From the NCBI GenBank assembly GCA_016342495.1, contig JAEIOG010000026.1:1-54997 (forward strand): 54,997 bases of DNA, in the 5' to 3' direction. The position numbers and the translations under genes are program-made. The notes under the pieces are model-generated. The model saw only the letters and a list, made by a program, of their open reading frames with translations, was not told the DNA's origin and did no database searches. Position 1 is the stretch's first letter; every line of letters starts with the position of its first letter. Source of the stretch: Phycisphaerae bacterium. Its GTDB lineage: Bacteria; Planctomycetota; Phycisphaerae; Sedimentisphaerales; SM23-30. This document shows, in pieces, positions 1-10,420 of the stretch.

Positions 1-1
1 A

Positions 2-76
2 ACCCCAAAAAAAAGCTATTTTTGCTACCGCAAATCAGCTTAACACACCTATTCCCTAGACTATGGGATGGTTGTG
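2..76 (+). repeat. Left copy of 75-bp terminal inverted repeat
   Basis: The 75 bases at 2-76 are the exact reverse complement of 54923-54997, at the opposite end of the window. Identity stops at base 77. The repeat carries the last five codons (H-P-I-V style tail) and TAG stop of the Cache-sensor gene, so it probably interrupts that gene. An A8 run followed by a T5 run lies near its outer end. It may be a genomic repeat where assembly stopped, or the end of an element. Confidence 0.95.
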
Positions 77-895
77 GTTATTTGTCATAACTTCAACGCT
101 TATAGCTTCATAATTTTTACCGTCAACAACTAAACTGGCTTGCAGAAAATCACTGCCAAGCGGTTCAAGAGGTTCATCGGCAAATTGTTTAGTTGCCAAT
201 ATCTCATTTCTTTTTTCTTGAGTTATTGGCCAGACAGTTTTGAAAAGCCATTCTTTCTGGTTCGATGCGAAAACTACTCCATCCGGTGAAACAAGGGCTA
301 CAGGACAGGAACGATTATTAAGACAGCGATCTATTTCAGTCAGCGGCAACTTAGCAACAAGTACACCCAATACTTCTTGCTCATTGATAACTGGCACACT
401 AACATAAATACCTCGCAAATTGGTAGTCACCCCTAAAGCGGCATAGAAAGCAGGTTCACCGCTATTAATTACATTAGAGAAATAGGGACGAAATGCGTAA
501 TTGTTCCCGGTAAATGTCTTACCATCATCAAAAGGTGTACAAGCAACAGTGGTTCCTGATGCGTTAAGAAGATAGATTATGTTTGCCTCTGACGTAAAAG
601 AAGCAGCAGTAATTGCAGCGAGAACTTCTGGATTATCGGCAAGATTATCCCCTCGGGCAGTGCTGATGATACCTGGCATTTTTGATATACCAAAGAGGTC
701 CTGCCGGGCACGGTTGAAACCAACAGCATTAAGCTGGTCTGCCAAAGATGTAATATTGCTGGAAACGGCCTGATTATGCTTGTATTTGCTATGGGAATGC
801 TCAAAAACAGCTGCAATACTTATGGCAAAAATAGCAATAAATATCAGCCATAATCTCCATTGATATGGTTTATAATTATTATTTATGTTTCTCAT
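56..895 (-). CDS. Membrane-anchored Cache-domain sensor, C-terminally truncated
   Basis: The 279-residue product has a cytoplasmic start, one membrane helix at about residues 14-31, then an extracellular double-Cache-like sensor domain running to the end. Families with this layout normally continue through a second helix into HAMP plus MCP, GGDEF or kinase domains; none is present. The reading frame ends at a TAG inside the 75-bp terminal repeat, so the output domain has been lost or lies beyond a junction. It is the last gene of the che operon, 87 bases after cheX, so a methyl-accepting chemotaxis receptor is a reasonable guess for the intact gene. The Shine-Dalgarno match before the ATG is weak. 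Sensor call is good; ligand unknown. Confidence 0.75.
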   Translation of the reverse strand: MRNINNNYKPYQWRLWLIFIAIFAISIAAVFEHSHSKYKHNQAVSSNITSLADQLNAVGFNRARQDLFGISKMPGIISTARGDNLADNPEVLAAITAASFTSEANIIYLLNASGTTVACTPFDDGKTFTGNNYAFRPYFSNVINSGEPAFYAALGVTTNLRGIYVSVPVINEQEVLGVLVAKLPLTEIDRCLNNRSCPVALVSPDGVVFASNQKEWLFKTVWPITQEKRNEILATKQFADEPLEPLGSDFLQASLVVDGKNYEAISVEVMTNNHNHPIV

Positions 896-982
896 AACAG
901 ATAACCCGTCTTAAATAGATTCGAATAAATGTTATCGCGAATCTATTTTTCATAACACAGTATCACAAAAGCAGTAATGATT

Positions 983-1480
983 TCATGCCATTGCCGCTTG
1001 AGCTTTAAGTTTATTCGAAGCTGTATTTCCATGTTTTATTGCGATATCAACCATGAGGCGACCAAAACTGGTTTCGCATGGGATAGAAATAATCGGTATG
1101 TCATTAGGGTAAAGCGTTTTATGTTTTCCCACGACGACACTTGGGATGGAAATCGAGGTATCTGAACAAGGGAAATCTTTTTTTGCATTACCGGTAATCA
1201 TATTAGATATTTCGCCAATGGCGTCCATACAATCATCATCGATACTGTTAACCTTTTCACCGGTAAGGGCTCCGACTAAAGCCATAGCGAGCGCACCGGA
1301 CATATTAATGACAACACATCCGGTTACATTTCCTGAAAGCCCTATCATGCTGCTGACATCATATAAAGGCCTTTTATCAGGTTTGAGCATTGGTTTGCCT
1401 AGATTGAAAGGCATGTTAAGCATCGTATCAAATACATTTTTAACAGCCAACAAAAAAGGATTAATATATCGTACATCCAT
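983..1480 (-). CDS. cheX: CheX-type chemotaxis phosphatase
   Basis: A 165-residue protein of the CheC/CheX/FliY phosphatase family, which dephosphorylates CheY-P. The active-site pattern of an acidic residue, then Glu and Asn separated by two residues (E-I-S-N, in a stretch beginning DDDCMDAIG) is visible at about residues 86-98. There is one such helix, as in CheX, rather than two as in CheC. An upstream in-frame ATG exists at 1492, but GGAG sits six bases before the ATG at 1480, so the shorter start is preferred. It lies 61 bases downstream of cheB in the same operon and would supply the signal-termination step that CheZ supplies in enterics. Confidence 0.85.
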   Translation of the reverse strand: MDVRYINPFLLAVKNVFDTMLNMPFNLGKPMLKPDKRPLYDVSSMIGLSGNVTGCVVINMSGALAMALVGALTGEKVNSIDDDCMDAIGEISNMITGNAKKDFPCSDTSISIPSVVVGKHKTLYPNDIPIISIPCETSFGRLMVDIAIKHGNTASNKLKAQAAMA

Positions 1481-1541
1481 TGCTAACTCCATCTATTCTA
1501 AATAAAACCCAAATCTACTTGAAATATTATTTTGTAAATCA

Positions 1542-3003
<1,462 letters not shown>

Positions 3004-3044
3004 CGGTATCCCCCTATCGTTGTCAATATTTTAAAAATAACTAT

Positions 3045-3884
3045 TTATTTCATATAAGTCGCAGGCATAACATATTTATATTTGTGATTGGTATTGGTAA
3101 GTGACTCAGAATGTCCAATACAAAGTAAACCACCTTTTGCCTGACAATCATAATACCGATTAACCAACTTTGTTTGCGTTGGTTTATCAAAATAAATCAT
3201 CACATTCCGGCACATGATTATGTCAAAGGGGCCTTTAAAAGGCCAACTTTCCATTAAATTCAAATACCTAAAACTAATCTTACTTTTAAGCTCCGGCCTC
3301 ACCTGATGTGTAATTTGTCCATCAACTTTGATATTTGTCATATACTTTAGACGTTGTTGCGTGCTCAAAGGTTTTATTTTTGAGCTATCATATATACCCG
3401 CCTGGGCAGTTTTAAGTATCCTGGTAGAGACATCGCTGGCCAATATTTTCAAATCCCAGCTTCCCTTTCCGGCGAGTTCTTCAGCCATAGTGATAGCGAT
3501 AGTATAAGGTTCTTCGCCAGAAGAGCAGCCAGCCGACCAGATGCGTATCTGGTTGTTGCCCTGAGTTTTTTTTTGTTGGAGCAATTGCGGCAAAAAAGTC
3601 TGCCTGATATAATCAAAATGTACTTTTTCCCGAAAGAAGCTGGTCAGATTTGTGCTAATAGAATCTACCAGATTGTAAAATTCATGTATATTGTCCTGAT
3701 GCAAGGCGAAATCAATATAGCTGGTAACATCATTGAAGTTCAACTCGCGTATTCTTTTAGCCAGTCGGGCACGCACAAGGGTTTTCTTGCCTTCATGCAA
3801 ATTAATGCCACAATGTTTATATATAACATCACTGATACGCCGAAAATCCGATTCTTTAATTGTAATATTATCACCAACTAACAC
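3045..3884 (-). CDS. cheR: CheR, chemotaxis receptor methyltransferase
   Basis: A 279-residue SAM-dependent methyltransferase that methylates receptor glutamates. An N-terminal helical CheR_N domain (about residues 10-65) precedes the catalytic domain with the SAM motif WSAGCSSGEEPY near residue 120 and the characteristic IMCRNVMIYFD segment near 225. The start is GTG, preceded by GGGGGTG at suitable spacing. It lies 19 bases after cheA. No pentapeptide-binding or TPR extension is seen. It opposes CheB in adaptation. Confidence 0.93.
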   Translation of the reverse strand: MLVGDNITIKESDFRRISDVIYKHCGINLHEGKKTLVRARLAKRIRELNFNDVTSYIDFALHQDNIHEFYNLVDSISTNLTSFFREKVHFDYIRQTFLPQLLQQKKTQGNNQIRIWSAGCSSGEEPYTIAITMAEELAGKGSWDLKILASDVSTRILKTAQAGIYDSSKIKPLSTQQRLKYMTNIKVDGQITHQVRPELKSKISFRYLNLMESWPFKGPFDIIMCRNVMIYFDKPTQTKLVNRYYDCQAKGGLLCIGHSESLTNTNHKYKYVMPATYMK

Positions 3885-3903
3885 AGGTCACCCCCAAAGC
3901 ACG

Positions 3904-6582
3904 TTAACATCCAACTGTTTCTACAACATCTGAAGCAAGATTTATCAAACCAGGCACATCAACAATTAAACTGACATTGCCATCGCCCATAATTGCACCA
4001 CCAGAAATACCTTTGGTATTACCCAGATAATCACCGAGGCTTTTGATAACGACCTGTTGCTGTCCGAGCAAGGAATCAACCTGTAAGCAACAGCGATTAT
4101 TGCCATCGGCGACTATTACAACCAGAGATTCACAAGGATTATCATTTTCTGGTTGAATCCCAAAGATATCATACAGTCTGACAAGGGGAAGCAGGTTTCC
4201 TCGAATCAACATCATTTCACCTCTACCGCCTTGAACGGTAGTAATCATATCAGGAGAAGGACGAAGATTCTGTTCGATAGAGATAATAGGAATAATAAAT
4301 CTTTCTTTGCCAACAGTAACGATCTGACCATCAATAACAGCCAAAGTCAAAGGCAGATAAATGCTGAATACGGTGCCCAGACCGGGTTTGGAATCAATAT
4401 CAACCCTTCCGCGCAAAGCTTCGATATTTTTGCGAACGACATCCATACCCACACCTCTGCCAGAGATACTGGTGATTTGTTCAGCAGTAGAAAGTCCCGC
4501 ATGGAAAATTAAACGATAAATTTCCTGATCGCTTATCTCCTGGCCTTCTTTAACGATGCCGTTGGCAATGGCTTTTTTCAGGATTTTTTCACGATTCAGG
4601 CCTCGGCCATCATCACGGATTTCGATGACAATGCTGCCACCTTTATGGAAAGCTCGCAGTTCGACTTTGCCGGTTTTATTTTTTCCAGCAGCCAAGCGAT
4701 CTTCTGGACCTTCAACCCCATGATCAACTGAATTTCTTACCATGTGAACCAAAGGGTCAGCGATAGCTTCGACCATATTGCGGTCAAGCTCAGTTTCTGC
4801 CCCATTCATTATAAAATCAATTTGCTTACCTGACTTGCGGGATAAATCCCTGATAAGCCTTGCCATTTTCTGGAAAACACCCTGGACAGGGACCATACGC
4901 ATAGACATCGACAATTCCTGCAGATCACGAGTAATTTTATCCAGATGTCTGGCATTGCGTTCGAGCCGCTGATTGCTTTGCACATGAGCTTCGATATCCT
5001 GATTAACCATAGCTTGAGCGATTACAAGTTCGCCAACCATATTAATCATATTATCGAGACGACCGGTAGTTACTTTTACGGTAGTTTCGGTTGCGACTTT
5101 TCGTGCCTGAACATTACCGCTTCCCTCTTTAGGTATTTCCGTCTGAGTTTTTAATACTTTTTGAATCTGTTCTTCTGAAACAATTTCTTTTTCAACGAGT
5201 ATTTTGCCTATAGGTTTTGGCGTTTCAGTATCGCGCTGTTCTTTTAGTGCCTGCCGCACTTGTTCGGGTTTGGCATCACCAGATTGAACAAGTAATTCAC
5301 CCATACGTGGTTCAAGCTGTTCACCAGAAATACAAGCTTTAATACGATCTATGAGCTGGTCAAGATTTTTAGCGGGCTTGACCGGTTTTGATTGTTCTAC
5401 CGCCTGGCGCAAAGCACTAAGCATATGCTTCATAACATCGATAGATTCAAAAATAACATCAATACATGGTCCAATTAATTTAAGCTGGCCCTTACGGCTA
5501 AGATCCAGTAGATTTTCGGCAGCATGAGCTAATGCTCCAATCTGTTTCAAATTCAAGAATCCAGCAACACCTTTGATTGTATGAAATGCACGAAAAATTG
5601 AATTAATAGTTTCAGGATCTTCAGGAGCATCCTCAATAGAAAGCAGGTCGGCTTCGGCAGATTCAAGATGTTCACTGGATTCGCCAATAAACTCGGCAAC
5701 CAAAGCAACATCACTTTCAGCTATAACTAAAATATCATCTTGCTGTTCCTGTTTTTCAATAATGGGAGGTTCAGATGCAACATCACCTAAGCTGACAGCT
5801 TCCTTCGATTGATCCAGAGTAAAAGACCCAACCGATTGTTTAGAAATATTGCCACAGAGGTAATCAATTACTTTTTGGAACCAATCTTTTGCCGCTAAAA
5901 GTTTTTCGGCAGGAAAGCCACCCTCTTCATCAGCTAATAATGTTTCTAATTCATGACAAACAAATGAATATTCCGTTTGGCCCATAAGTGCGGTTTCGCC
6001 CTTCATATTATGAAGCAACGCTTTAACAGCATTTACATTATCGGCATTGTTGTCATTTTCGGCGGCCAGAACCGCGTTTTCAAATTTATTTAGTGTATCA
6101 GGTTGCCCGGCCAGAAATTCCCGAAATATTTCTTCATCAACATTTTCCGGCAGCAAAGCCTGAATATCAACATCATGATCGTTTTGGGCAGGCTGGGATT
6201 GGGCATCCTGGTCTGAAATTACAGGTGAGATATGCTTATCCAAGGCCAACAACTCTGGGAATTTTATAGCATCGGGGTTATTACCTTCTGCTACCGCATC
6301 GAGGAGTTCCTGCAATGCTTTTGCAGTATCGACCACGGCAACCATAGAAGCGGATAAATCTTCTACGTCTTGTAGAATTATTGATTCTATTAGTTCTGTT
6401 GCCCCGGATGAGACCCCCTGGACCAGTTGCCATTTATCTATAGGTCCAGAAGTGATTTGACTGGCTTGCACACCAATTTTCTCAAATTGCGTGCGTAAAT
6501 TTGCTAAACCCGCAACATCATCGGGATCTAACATAACCAATTGAAGATTAGACTGTTCCACAAGTTTTTTAAGTTGTTCCAT
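3904..6582 (-). CDS. cheA: CheA histidine kinase with two HPt domains
   Basis: About 892 residues. In order: a short N-terminal region; a first HPt domain with His near residue 191 (HNMKG); a second HPt with the canonical FHTIKG near 334; a segment at about 425-485 resembling two copies of the type-II-secretion-ATPase N-terminal (MshEN/GspE-N) fold (MGELLVQSG... and IGKILVEKE...); the dimerisation helices (~500-580); HATPase with the NSVDHGVE N-box near 617 and GRGVGMDVV; and a C-terminal CheW-like domain. A typical CheY-binding P2 is not recognised. An in-frame TTG nine bases upstream is possible, but AGGA is spaced for the ATG at 6582. It heads the operon. Confidence 0.95.
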   Translation of the reverse strand: MEQLKKLVEQSNLQLVMLDPDDVAGLANLRTQFEKIGVQASQITSGPIDKWQLVQGVSSGATELIESIILQDVEDLSASMVAVVDTAKALQELLDAVAEGNNPDAIKFPELLALDKHISPVISDQDAQSQPAQNDHDVDIQALLPENVDEEIFREFLAGQPDTLNKFENAVLAAENDNNADNVNAVKALLHNMKGETALMGQTEYSFVCHELETLLADEEGGFPAEKLLAAKDWFQKVIDYLCGNISKQSVGSFTLDQSKEAVSLGDVASEPPIIEKQEQQDDILVIAESDVALVAEFIGESSEHLESAEADLLSIEDAPEDPETINSIFRAFHTIKGVAGFLNLKQIGALAHAAENLLDLSRKGQLKLIGPCIDVIFESIDVMKHMLSALRQAVEQSKPVKPAKNLDQLIDRIKACISGEQLEPRMGELLVQSGDAKPEQVRQALKEQRDTETPKPIGKILVEKEIVSEEQIQKVLKTQTEIPKEGSGNVQARKVATETTVKVTTGRLDNMINMVGELVIAQAMVNQDIEAHVQSNQRLERNARHLDKITRDLQELSMSMRMVPVQGVFQKMARLIRDLSRKSGKQIDFIMNGAETELDRNMVEAIADPLVHMVRNSVDHGVEGPEDRLAAGKNKTGKVELRAFHKGGSIVIEIRDDGRGLNREKILKKAIANGIVKEGQEISDQEIYRLIFHAGLSTAEQITSISGRGVGMDVVRKNIEALRGRVDIDSKPGLGTVFSIYLPLTLAVIDGQIVTVGKERFIIPIISIEQNLRPSPDMITTVQGGRGEMMLIRGNLLPLVRLYDIFGIQPENDNPCESLVVIVADGNNRCCLQVDSLLGQQQVVIKSLGDYLGNTKGISGGAIMGDGNVSLIVDVPGLINLASDVVETVGC

Positions 6583-6629
6583 GACTGCCAATTCCTGGTC
6601 ATTTCTTAATAATAAGATTTCATGTTATC

Positions 6630-6651
6630 AGACCTTGACAAAGGAAGGTCT
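6630..6651 (-). promoter_or_regulatory. Inverted repeat in cheA leader
   Basis: AGACCTT and AAGGTCT form seven-base arms around an eight-base loop, about 48 bases upstream of the cheA start. It could be an operator or an mRNA hairpin. No T-tract follows it. Function is unknown. Confidence 0.35.
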
Positions 6652-6733
6652 TCTGCCGACGTTAACACTACTAGTATTCGGAATAGTTTAAACTAATCTT
6701 TAGAACCAAACAGTTCAGAATCCATATCAAATA

Positions 6734-6771
6734 AAAAAACCCGCTGGGCCTATCTGGCTAACGGGTTTTTT
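6734..6771 (-). terminator. Rho-independent terminator of lexA
   Basis: AAAAAACCCG and CGGGTTTTTT pair across an 18-base loop that can itself pair (GCC/GGC). It lies 70 bases past the lexA stop with a T-run in either direction, so it can act for lexA and as insulation before cheA. Confidence 0.8.
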
Positions 6772-6840
6772 GATACTAATAATGTGGATTATATATATAT
6801 GTTATTTATAAATGATTAGTACAATTTTCATATTATAATA

Positions 6841-7539
6841 TTATCTGGACTTGGCGAGAAATTTTCTTAAAACGCCAACAACTATACCTTGCACATCTAC
6901 ATAATCGGCAAAGATAGCCTGGAAATCCGGGTTGGCACCTTCAAGTCTGAAACCTTTTTTCTCGCGATAAATCTTTTTTAAGGTGGCTTGGCCATCATTC
7001 AGAACAGCAACAACGACCTGGCCGTCGTTAGCCTGATTAGCTTTTTGAACCAGCACAAAATCGCCATCGCAAATATGATCATTAATCATGCTATTGCCAC
7101 GGACTTTGAGTACATAAGTGCCGCTGGATGTTTCAAACATGCTCTTGAGATCAACCTGATCGACACCCTGGATTGCTTCGATGGGTTGTCCAGCAGCGAT
7201 ATAACCAGCCATCGGATAGCAACCATCGCCATTGTGCTTATCATCATCAACAGTTTTGGGCTTTGACTTAAATCTATTTTCTGATTCGCCAGCCAATTTT
7301 ATCGACGGGTCAACAATCAAAGAGCGTACTCTGTTGGGTTCGCGATGGACCATGCCTTTGTCTTCGAGAGCCTTGATATGTTCGAAAACTGTTACTTTGC
7401 TTATTTCTAGGCAATCGGCGATCTCCTGCAGCGTCGGGGAATAGCCATTGCTGTCGCGATAATTGCGGATTAACTTTAAAATCTCCAGTTGTCTGGGGGT
7501 CAGAACCGCACCAGTGATTTTTTTCTTTCTTTTTGTCAT
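6841..7539 (-). CDS. lexA: LexA, SOS-response repressor
   Basis: About 232 residues from the ATG at 7539, which has AAGGGGA six bases upstream; the open frame extends further up but codes for unlikely sequence. The N-terminal LexA winged helix-turn-helix (LTPRQLEIL... YSPTLQEIA) covers about residues 10-75. The S24 self-cleavage domain follows, with the Ala-Gly cleavage bond at about 111-112 (MAGYIAAG), catalytic Ser near 150 (GNSM) and Lys near 188 (QATLKK). RecA-stimulated autocleavage would relieve repression of DNA-repair genes. A linker of about 30 residues between the domains is longer than in E. coli. Its target box could not be identified from this window alone. Confidence 0.93.
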   Translation of the reverse strand: MTKRKKKITGAVLTPRQLEILKLIRNYRDSNGYSPTLQEIADCLEISKVTVFEHIKALEDKGMVHREPNRVRSLIVDPSIKLAGESENRFKSKPKTVDDDKHNGDGCYPMAGYIAAGQPIEAIQGVDQVDLKSMFETSSGTYVLKVRGNSMINDHICDGDFVLVQKANQANDGQVVVAVLNDGQATLKKIYREKKGFRLEGANPDFQAIFADYVDVQGIVVGVLRKFLAKSR

Positions 7540-7819
7540 AATTGTCCCCTTGTAATAAACGTTCTGAATAAGCCAAACACAACAGGCCCAGGCCACCCAG
7601 CACAGAATTTGCACTGTAGCGGCAATCGCCTGTTTTTTTAGTCAGCATTATGTTGACTAAAGCAAATATTGACCCTGCCCAGTTTCCCAGCATGGCCCAC
7701 AGTGATACCTTCGCAAATTGCTCTATATTTTCGAAATCATCACTAGAATAAATATAATCGCCACCCGGTCCAAATTGACAAAGCGGGATATTGTCATTAA
7801 ATGATTCTGTAATTGCCAT
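7310..7819 (-). CDS. Hypothetical protein overlapping lexA 5' end
   Basis: An ATG at 7819 has an excellent AAGGAG six bases upstream, stronger than most in the window. It opens a 169-codon frame whose first ~93 residues look protein-like (acidic N-terminus, then a hydrophobic stretch with Trp and Gly at about 38-54 and another at ~70-83). The remaining ~76 residues run in a different frame through the lexA coding region and look like shadow sequence. Either a short gene overlaps lexA by some 230 bases, or its true stop was lost by a mutation or sequencing error. It resembles no family I recognise. Translation of this ORF would pass through the lexA ribosome site, so it could affect LexA expression. 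Confidence 0.45.
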   Translation of the reverse strand: MAITESFNDNIPLCQFGPGGDYIYSSDDFENIEQFAKVSLWAMLGNWAGSIFALVNIMLTKKTGDCRYSANSVLGGLGLLCLAYSERLLQGDNYDKKKEKNHWCGSDPQTTGDFKVNPQLSRQQWLFPDAAGDRRLPRNKQSNSFRTYQGSRRQRHGPSRTQQSTLFDC

Positions 7820-8076
7820 CGTAACTCCTTGACAAATCACTACTGAACAGAACCCGTCCAGCAGTTAGGTTAATGTTAGGCTATAGACCCATCGACTGTC
7901 AAGGTTATATTTCTTTAATTTTTATTTTTATTTTTTTAATTTGTTAAAATATTTATATTTCAAAATTAACATAAGTGGAAAAATCTGGATAAAGGGCGTA
8001 AAACGACGTTTTTACTTGAAGTGAGTATTTATTTTACAGCTATAACCGTAGAAGAAAAAATAGATATACAAATAAA
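7820..8076. other. AT-rich promoter region of the lexA unit
   Basis: No gene is seen. The stretch at 7910-7970 is very rich in T and A. A pair of GTTAGG repeats lies at about 7865-7880 (GTTAGG, five bases, GTTAGG), which could be part of an operator, but no known LexA box is evident. Confidence 0.4.
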
Positions 8077-8108
8077 AAGCTTATCGGAATTACTAAACCG
8101 ATAAGCTT
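8077..8108 (-). terminator. Terminator of the PIN-TRAM gene
   Basis: AAGCTTATCGG and CCGATAAGCTT form a perfect 11-bp stem with a 10-base loop. On the minus strand it is followed by TTTTATTTG. It lies 26 bases past the stop of the PIN-TRAM gene. Confidence 0.85.
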
Positions 8109-8133
8109 GTTTTACAAAATATAATTACAACAA

Positions 8134-9228
8134 TCAGGATTTACCTGAATTTTTTTTACTAACTCCATCATTATCAGCGGTGCCCAGCTTGCCGAAGATC
8201 ATCCGCCCTGCCGAGGTTTGCAAAGCTGATGTGACGACAATATCAACATCTTTGCCAATAACGCTGCGGCCATTTTCCACCACTATCATTGTACCATCTT
8301 CAAGGTAACCAATGCCCTGGCCATATTGATCGCCTGGTTTTACCATTTTTATATTGAGCGTCTCGCCCGGCAGCACAATAGATTTCATTGCGGTGGCCAG
8401 ATCATTAATATTAATGACTTCGACGCCACGGAGCTTGGCAACCTTGTTCAAATTATAATCATTGGTCATAACCCGGGCTTCGAGTTTTTTTGCTGCGGCC
8501 ACAAGTTGAAGGTCGACAGCTTCTCCGCGTTCTTTAAGATTAAGATCAACTTCCTGGATAACTATATCGAGCCTGTCATCATTACGCATTTTATTCAAGA
8601 TATCCAGTCCGCGGCGGCCACGATTACGCTTTAACCTGTCGCCAGAATCGGCTACCAGCTGCAATTCATTTAAGATAAATCGCGGAACAATCATCGGGCT
8701 GTTCATAATCCCGGTAGCGGCAATGTCGGCGATACGACCATCAATAATAACAGAAGTATCCAAAAGCACCGCCATCATGCCCTTGGTTTGTTTACTAAAT
8801 TCGACATAGGGGATAATAAATCGGAAATCGTCCTTGGTCTGGACAATAAAAGTAATGGTAAGATAAACGCATAATAGATAGAGTAAGCCAAACAAAACGC
8901 CACGATAAGCCAGAAAATCTTCTGAATTCAAGCCATAAGACCCGGTAATCATCTCGACGACTTTGCACAAAGCAAGCCCGATCAATAAACCAACAACCAC
9001 CCCAAAAAACACCCCCGAAAGGGTCGAAACACTCTTACGCGGCATCAGAAAATCAATCAAAAACCCTAAAACCAAAACAGCAAAACAAGTACCAACCGAA
9101 AAATACATATAATAATCACTGATACCCTCGACCGCGACACCTTCGGTATTTACCTTTTCATCAATTGCAGCAAAAACCAGAGCGATTGCCAATAAAAGAA
9201 AGATAGCTCTAAATATCCATTGCGCCAT
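8134..9228 (-). CDS. Membrane PIN-TRAM domain protein (YacL family)
   Basis: A 364-residue protein. Four membrane helices occupy roughly residues 1-130. A PIN nuclease-like domain follows, starting at VLLDTSVIIDGRI near 155, with conserved acidic residues later in the domain (including TNDYNLNK). A TRAM domain, a small RNA-binding beta-barrel, covers about 280-340 (GDQYGQGIGYLEDG). This is the YacL/PilT-like family, widespread in Gram-positives, cyanobacteria and planctomycetes; substrate RNA and role are not established. Length is typical. AAAGGA precedes the ATG. A candidate leader-RNA motif sits about 158 bases upstream at 9386-9431. Confidence 0.88.
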   Translation of the reverse strand: MAQWIFRAIFLLLAIALVFAAIDEKVNTEGVAVEGISDYYMYFSVGTCFAVLVLGFLIDFLMPRKSVSTLSGVFFGVVVGLLIGLALCKVVEMITGSYGLNSEDFLAYRGVLFGLLYLLCVYLTITFIVQTKDDFRFIIPYVEFSKQTKGMMAVLLDTSVIIDGRIADIAATGIMNSPMIVPRFILNELQLVADSGDRLKRNRGRRGLDILNKMRNDDRLDIVIQEVDLNLKERGEAVDLQLVAAAKKLEARVMTNDYNLNKVAKLRGVEVININDLATAMKSIVLPGETLNIKMVKPGDQYGQGIGYLEDGTMIVVENGRSVIGKDVDIVVTSALQTSAGRMIFGKLGTADNDGVSKKNSGKS

Positions 9229-9824
9229 AAAAAAATCCTTTCAAATAAAAAATAATTCATCTCAAATAAAAAAACAATATAATAATTCAAATCAGTCAGC
9301 CAGAGATAAAACCTGATATAAATAGGCTCAACTAATTCAATTTTATTCGCTGTAAAACAAGCATACATATGTCAGTGTATTTTATAACCAAAGGGTATGG
9401 TTTCCCCTGGCTGGGCCAGTCCTAAGGCCTTGCAATACAATAACTTACATATTGGCAAAACGGAAAATTCCAACTGTAATCAATATACTTTAAGCCTGCT
9501 TAAGTTATAATTTTAATATCACAATGGCAGCTAGTCCAAACAAGATATCTTTTGTCGCAATTTGTACGGTTTTCCAAAACAAATAGCCAAAATTCAAGAA
9601 CCGAAATTTCTCGAATCCCATTCATAAGTTCTTGCAAATTAAAGGCTTTACGTTTATTCCCAGATTTTGCCACCAAAATCAAATCGGGTGGATAAATTTA
9701 ATAATAATGCATTGTACCACAACTATTTACAACAATCAAACATACATTTAATAATTATGGTTTACATTTACATAAAATAACCTTAATATCGATTGCATAA
9801 ATTAATCAAAACAGGAGCATATCG
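9229..9824. other. Divergent intergenic region
   Basis: About 600 bases between the divergent PIN-TRAM and flavoprotein genes. It holds the leader-motif copy at 9386-9431 and is otherwise AT-rich with no convincing gene; a 60-codon minus-strand frame at 9500-9682 lacks support. Confidence 0.6.
9386..9431 (-). ncRNA. Candidate leader RNA motif, copy A
   Basis: Read on the minus strand this is a 46-base stretch about 80% identical to 11337-11381 on the plus strand. Both have AAGGC(C)TTAG, a short hairpin (CTGGC-CCA-GCCAG here) and the block AAACCATACCCTTTGG. Here AACCA and TGGTT close a second hairpin. Each copy lies in the sense direction ahead of a gene, here PIN-TRAM. It could be a regulatory RNA or a dispersed repeat. 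Confidence 0.4.
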
Positions 9825-10391
9825 ATGAAAATTTTGACTATATTAGGAAGTCCCAGCGAAAATGGCAATAGTACAACTTTAGCGAGACAATTCAATAGCA
9901 CCGCAGAAGCCAAGGGAGCTGAAGTTCAGACTATTGTCCTGAATAAATTAAAATATCTAGGTTGCCAAAGCTGTATGGCCTGCAAGGACAAAGCTGAAAA
10001 ATGTATTATAAAAGATGATCTGAAAAAGGTTCTAGATGCCTTTTATGATGCCGACATCGTTGTATTGGCCAGCCCGGTTTATTTTGGCGATATAACCGGC
10101 CAGCTAAAACTGCTTATCGATCGGACATTTTCGCTGCTGACACCTGAATTCATGACTGGTCCGAAACGGTCCCGACTGGATGATGGCAAGAAATTTGTTT
10201 TTATTCAAACTCAGGGAGGTGGGCCTGAACTATTCGATGATGTATACACTCGGTATGAACTGGTAGCCAACTATCTTGGTTTTGCGTCAATGCACCATAT
10301 CAAAGGTGGTAACCTCATGAAACATGATGATGCGACTAACAACCCGGAACTATTAGCTGAAGTATCCCAATTGGCCGATACACTGGTATAA
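9825..10391 (+). CDS. Iron-sulfur flavoprotein / NADPH-dependent FMN reductase family
   Basis: A 188-residue flavodoxin-fold protein. The FMN phosphate-binding start (LGSPSENGNSTTLA) is at residues 7-20. A Cys cluster C-x2-C-x2-C-x6-C (CQSCMACKDKAEKC) at about 47-60 is the compact motif that binds a 4Fe-4S cluster in archaeal and anaerobe iron-sulfur flavoproteins. The SPVYFGDITGQLK segment near 87 is typical of the family. Such proteins shuttle electrons and may detoxify oxygen or peroxide; the exact partner is unknown. AGGAG is well placed. The broken membrane-protein gene starts 29 bases later and may have been co-transcribed. Confidence 0.85.
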   Translation: MKILTILGSPSENGNSTTLARQFNSTAEAKGAEVQTIVLNKLKYLGCQSCMACKDKAEKCIIKDDLKKVLDAFYDADIVVLASPVYFGDITGQLKLLIDRTFSLLTPEFMTGPKRSRLDDGKKFVFIQTQGGGPELFDDVYTRYELVANYLGFASMHHIKGGNLMKHDDATNNPELLAEVSQLADTLV

Positions 10392-10420
10392 TTGAGAAAA
10401 TCATCATCAGGGATTTATTT

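Noticed and set aside
7540-7614. Longer LexA N-terminus
   Set aside because: The extra 25 codons give Trp/Cys-rich unlikely sequence, and AAGGGGA is spaced for the ATG at 7539.
9500-9682. 60-codon minus-strand ORF in the divergent region
   Set aside because: No ribosome site, no domain, AT-rich shadow-like composition.
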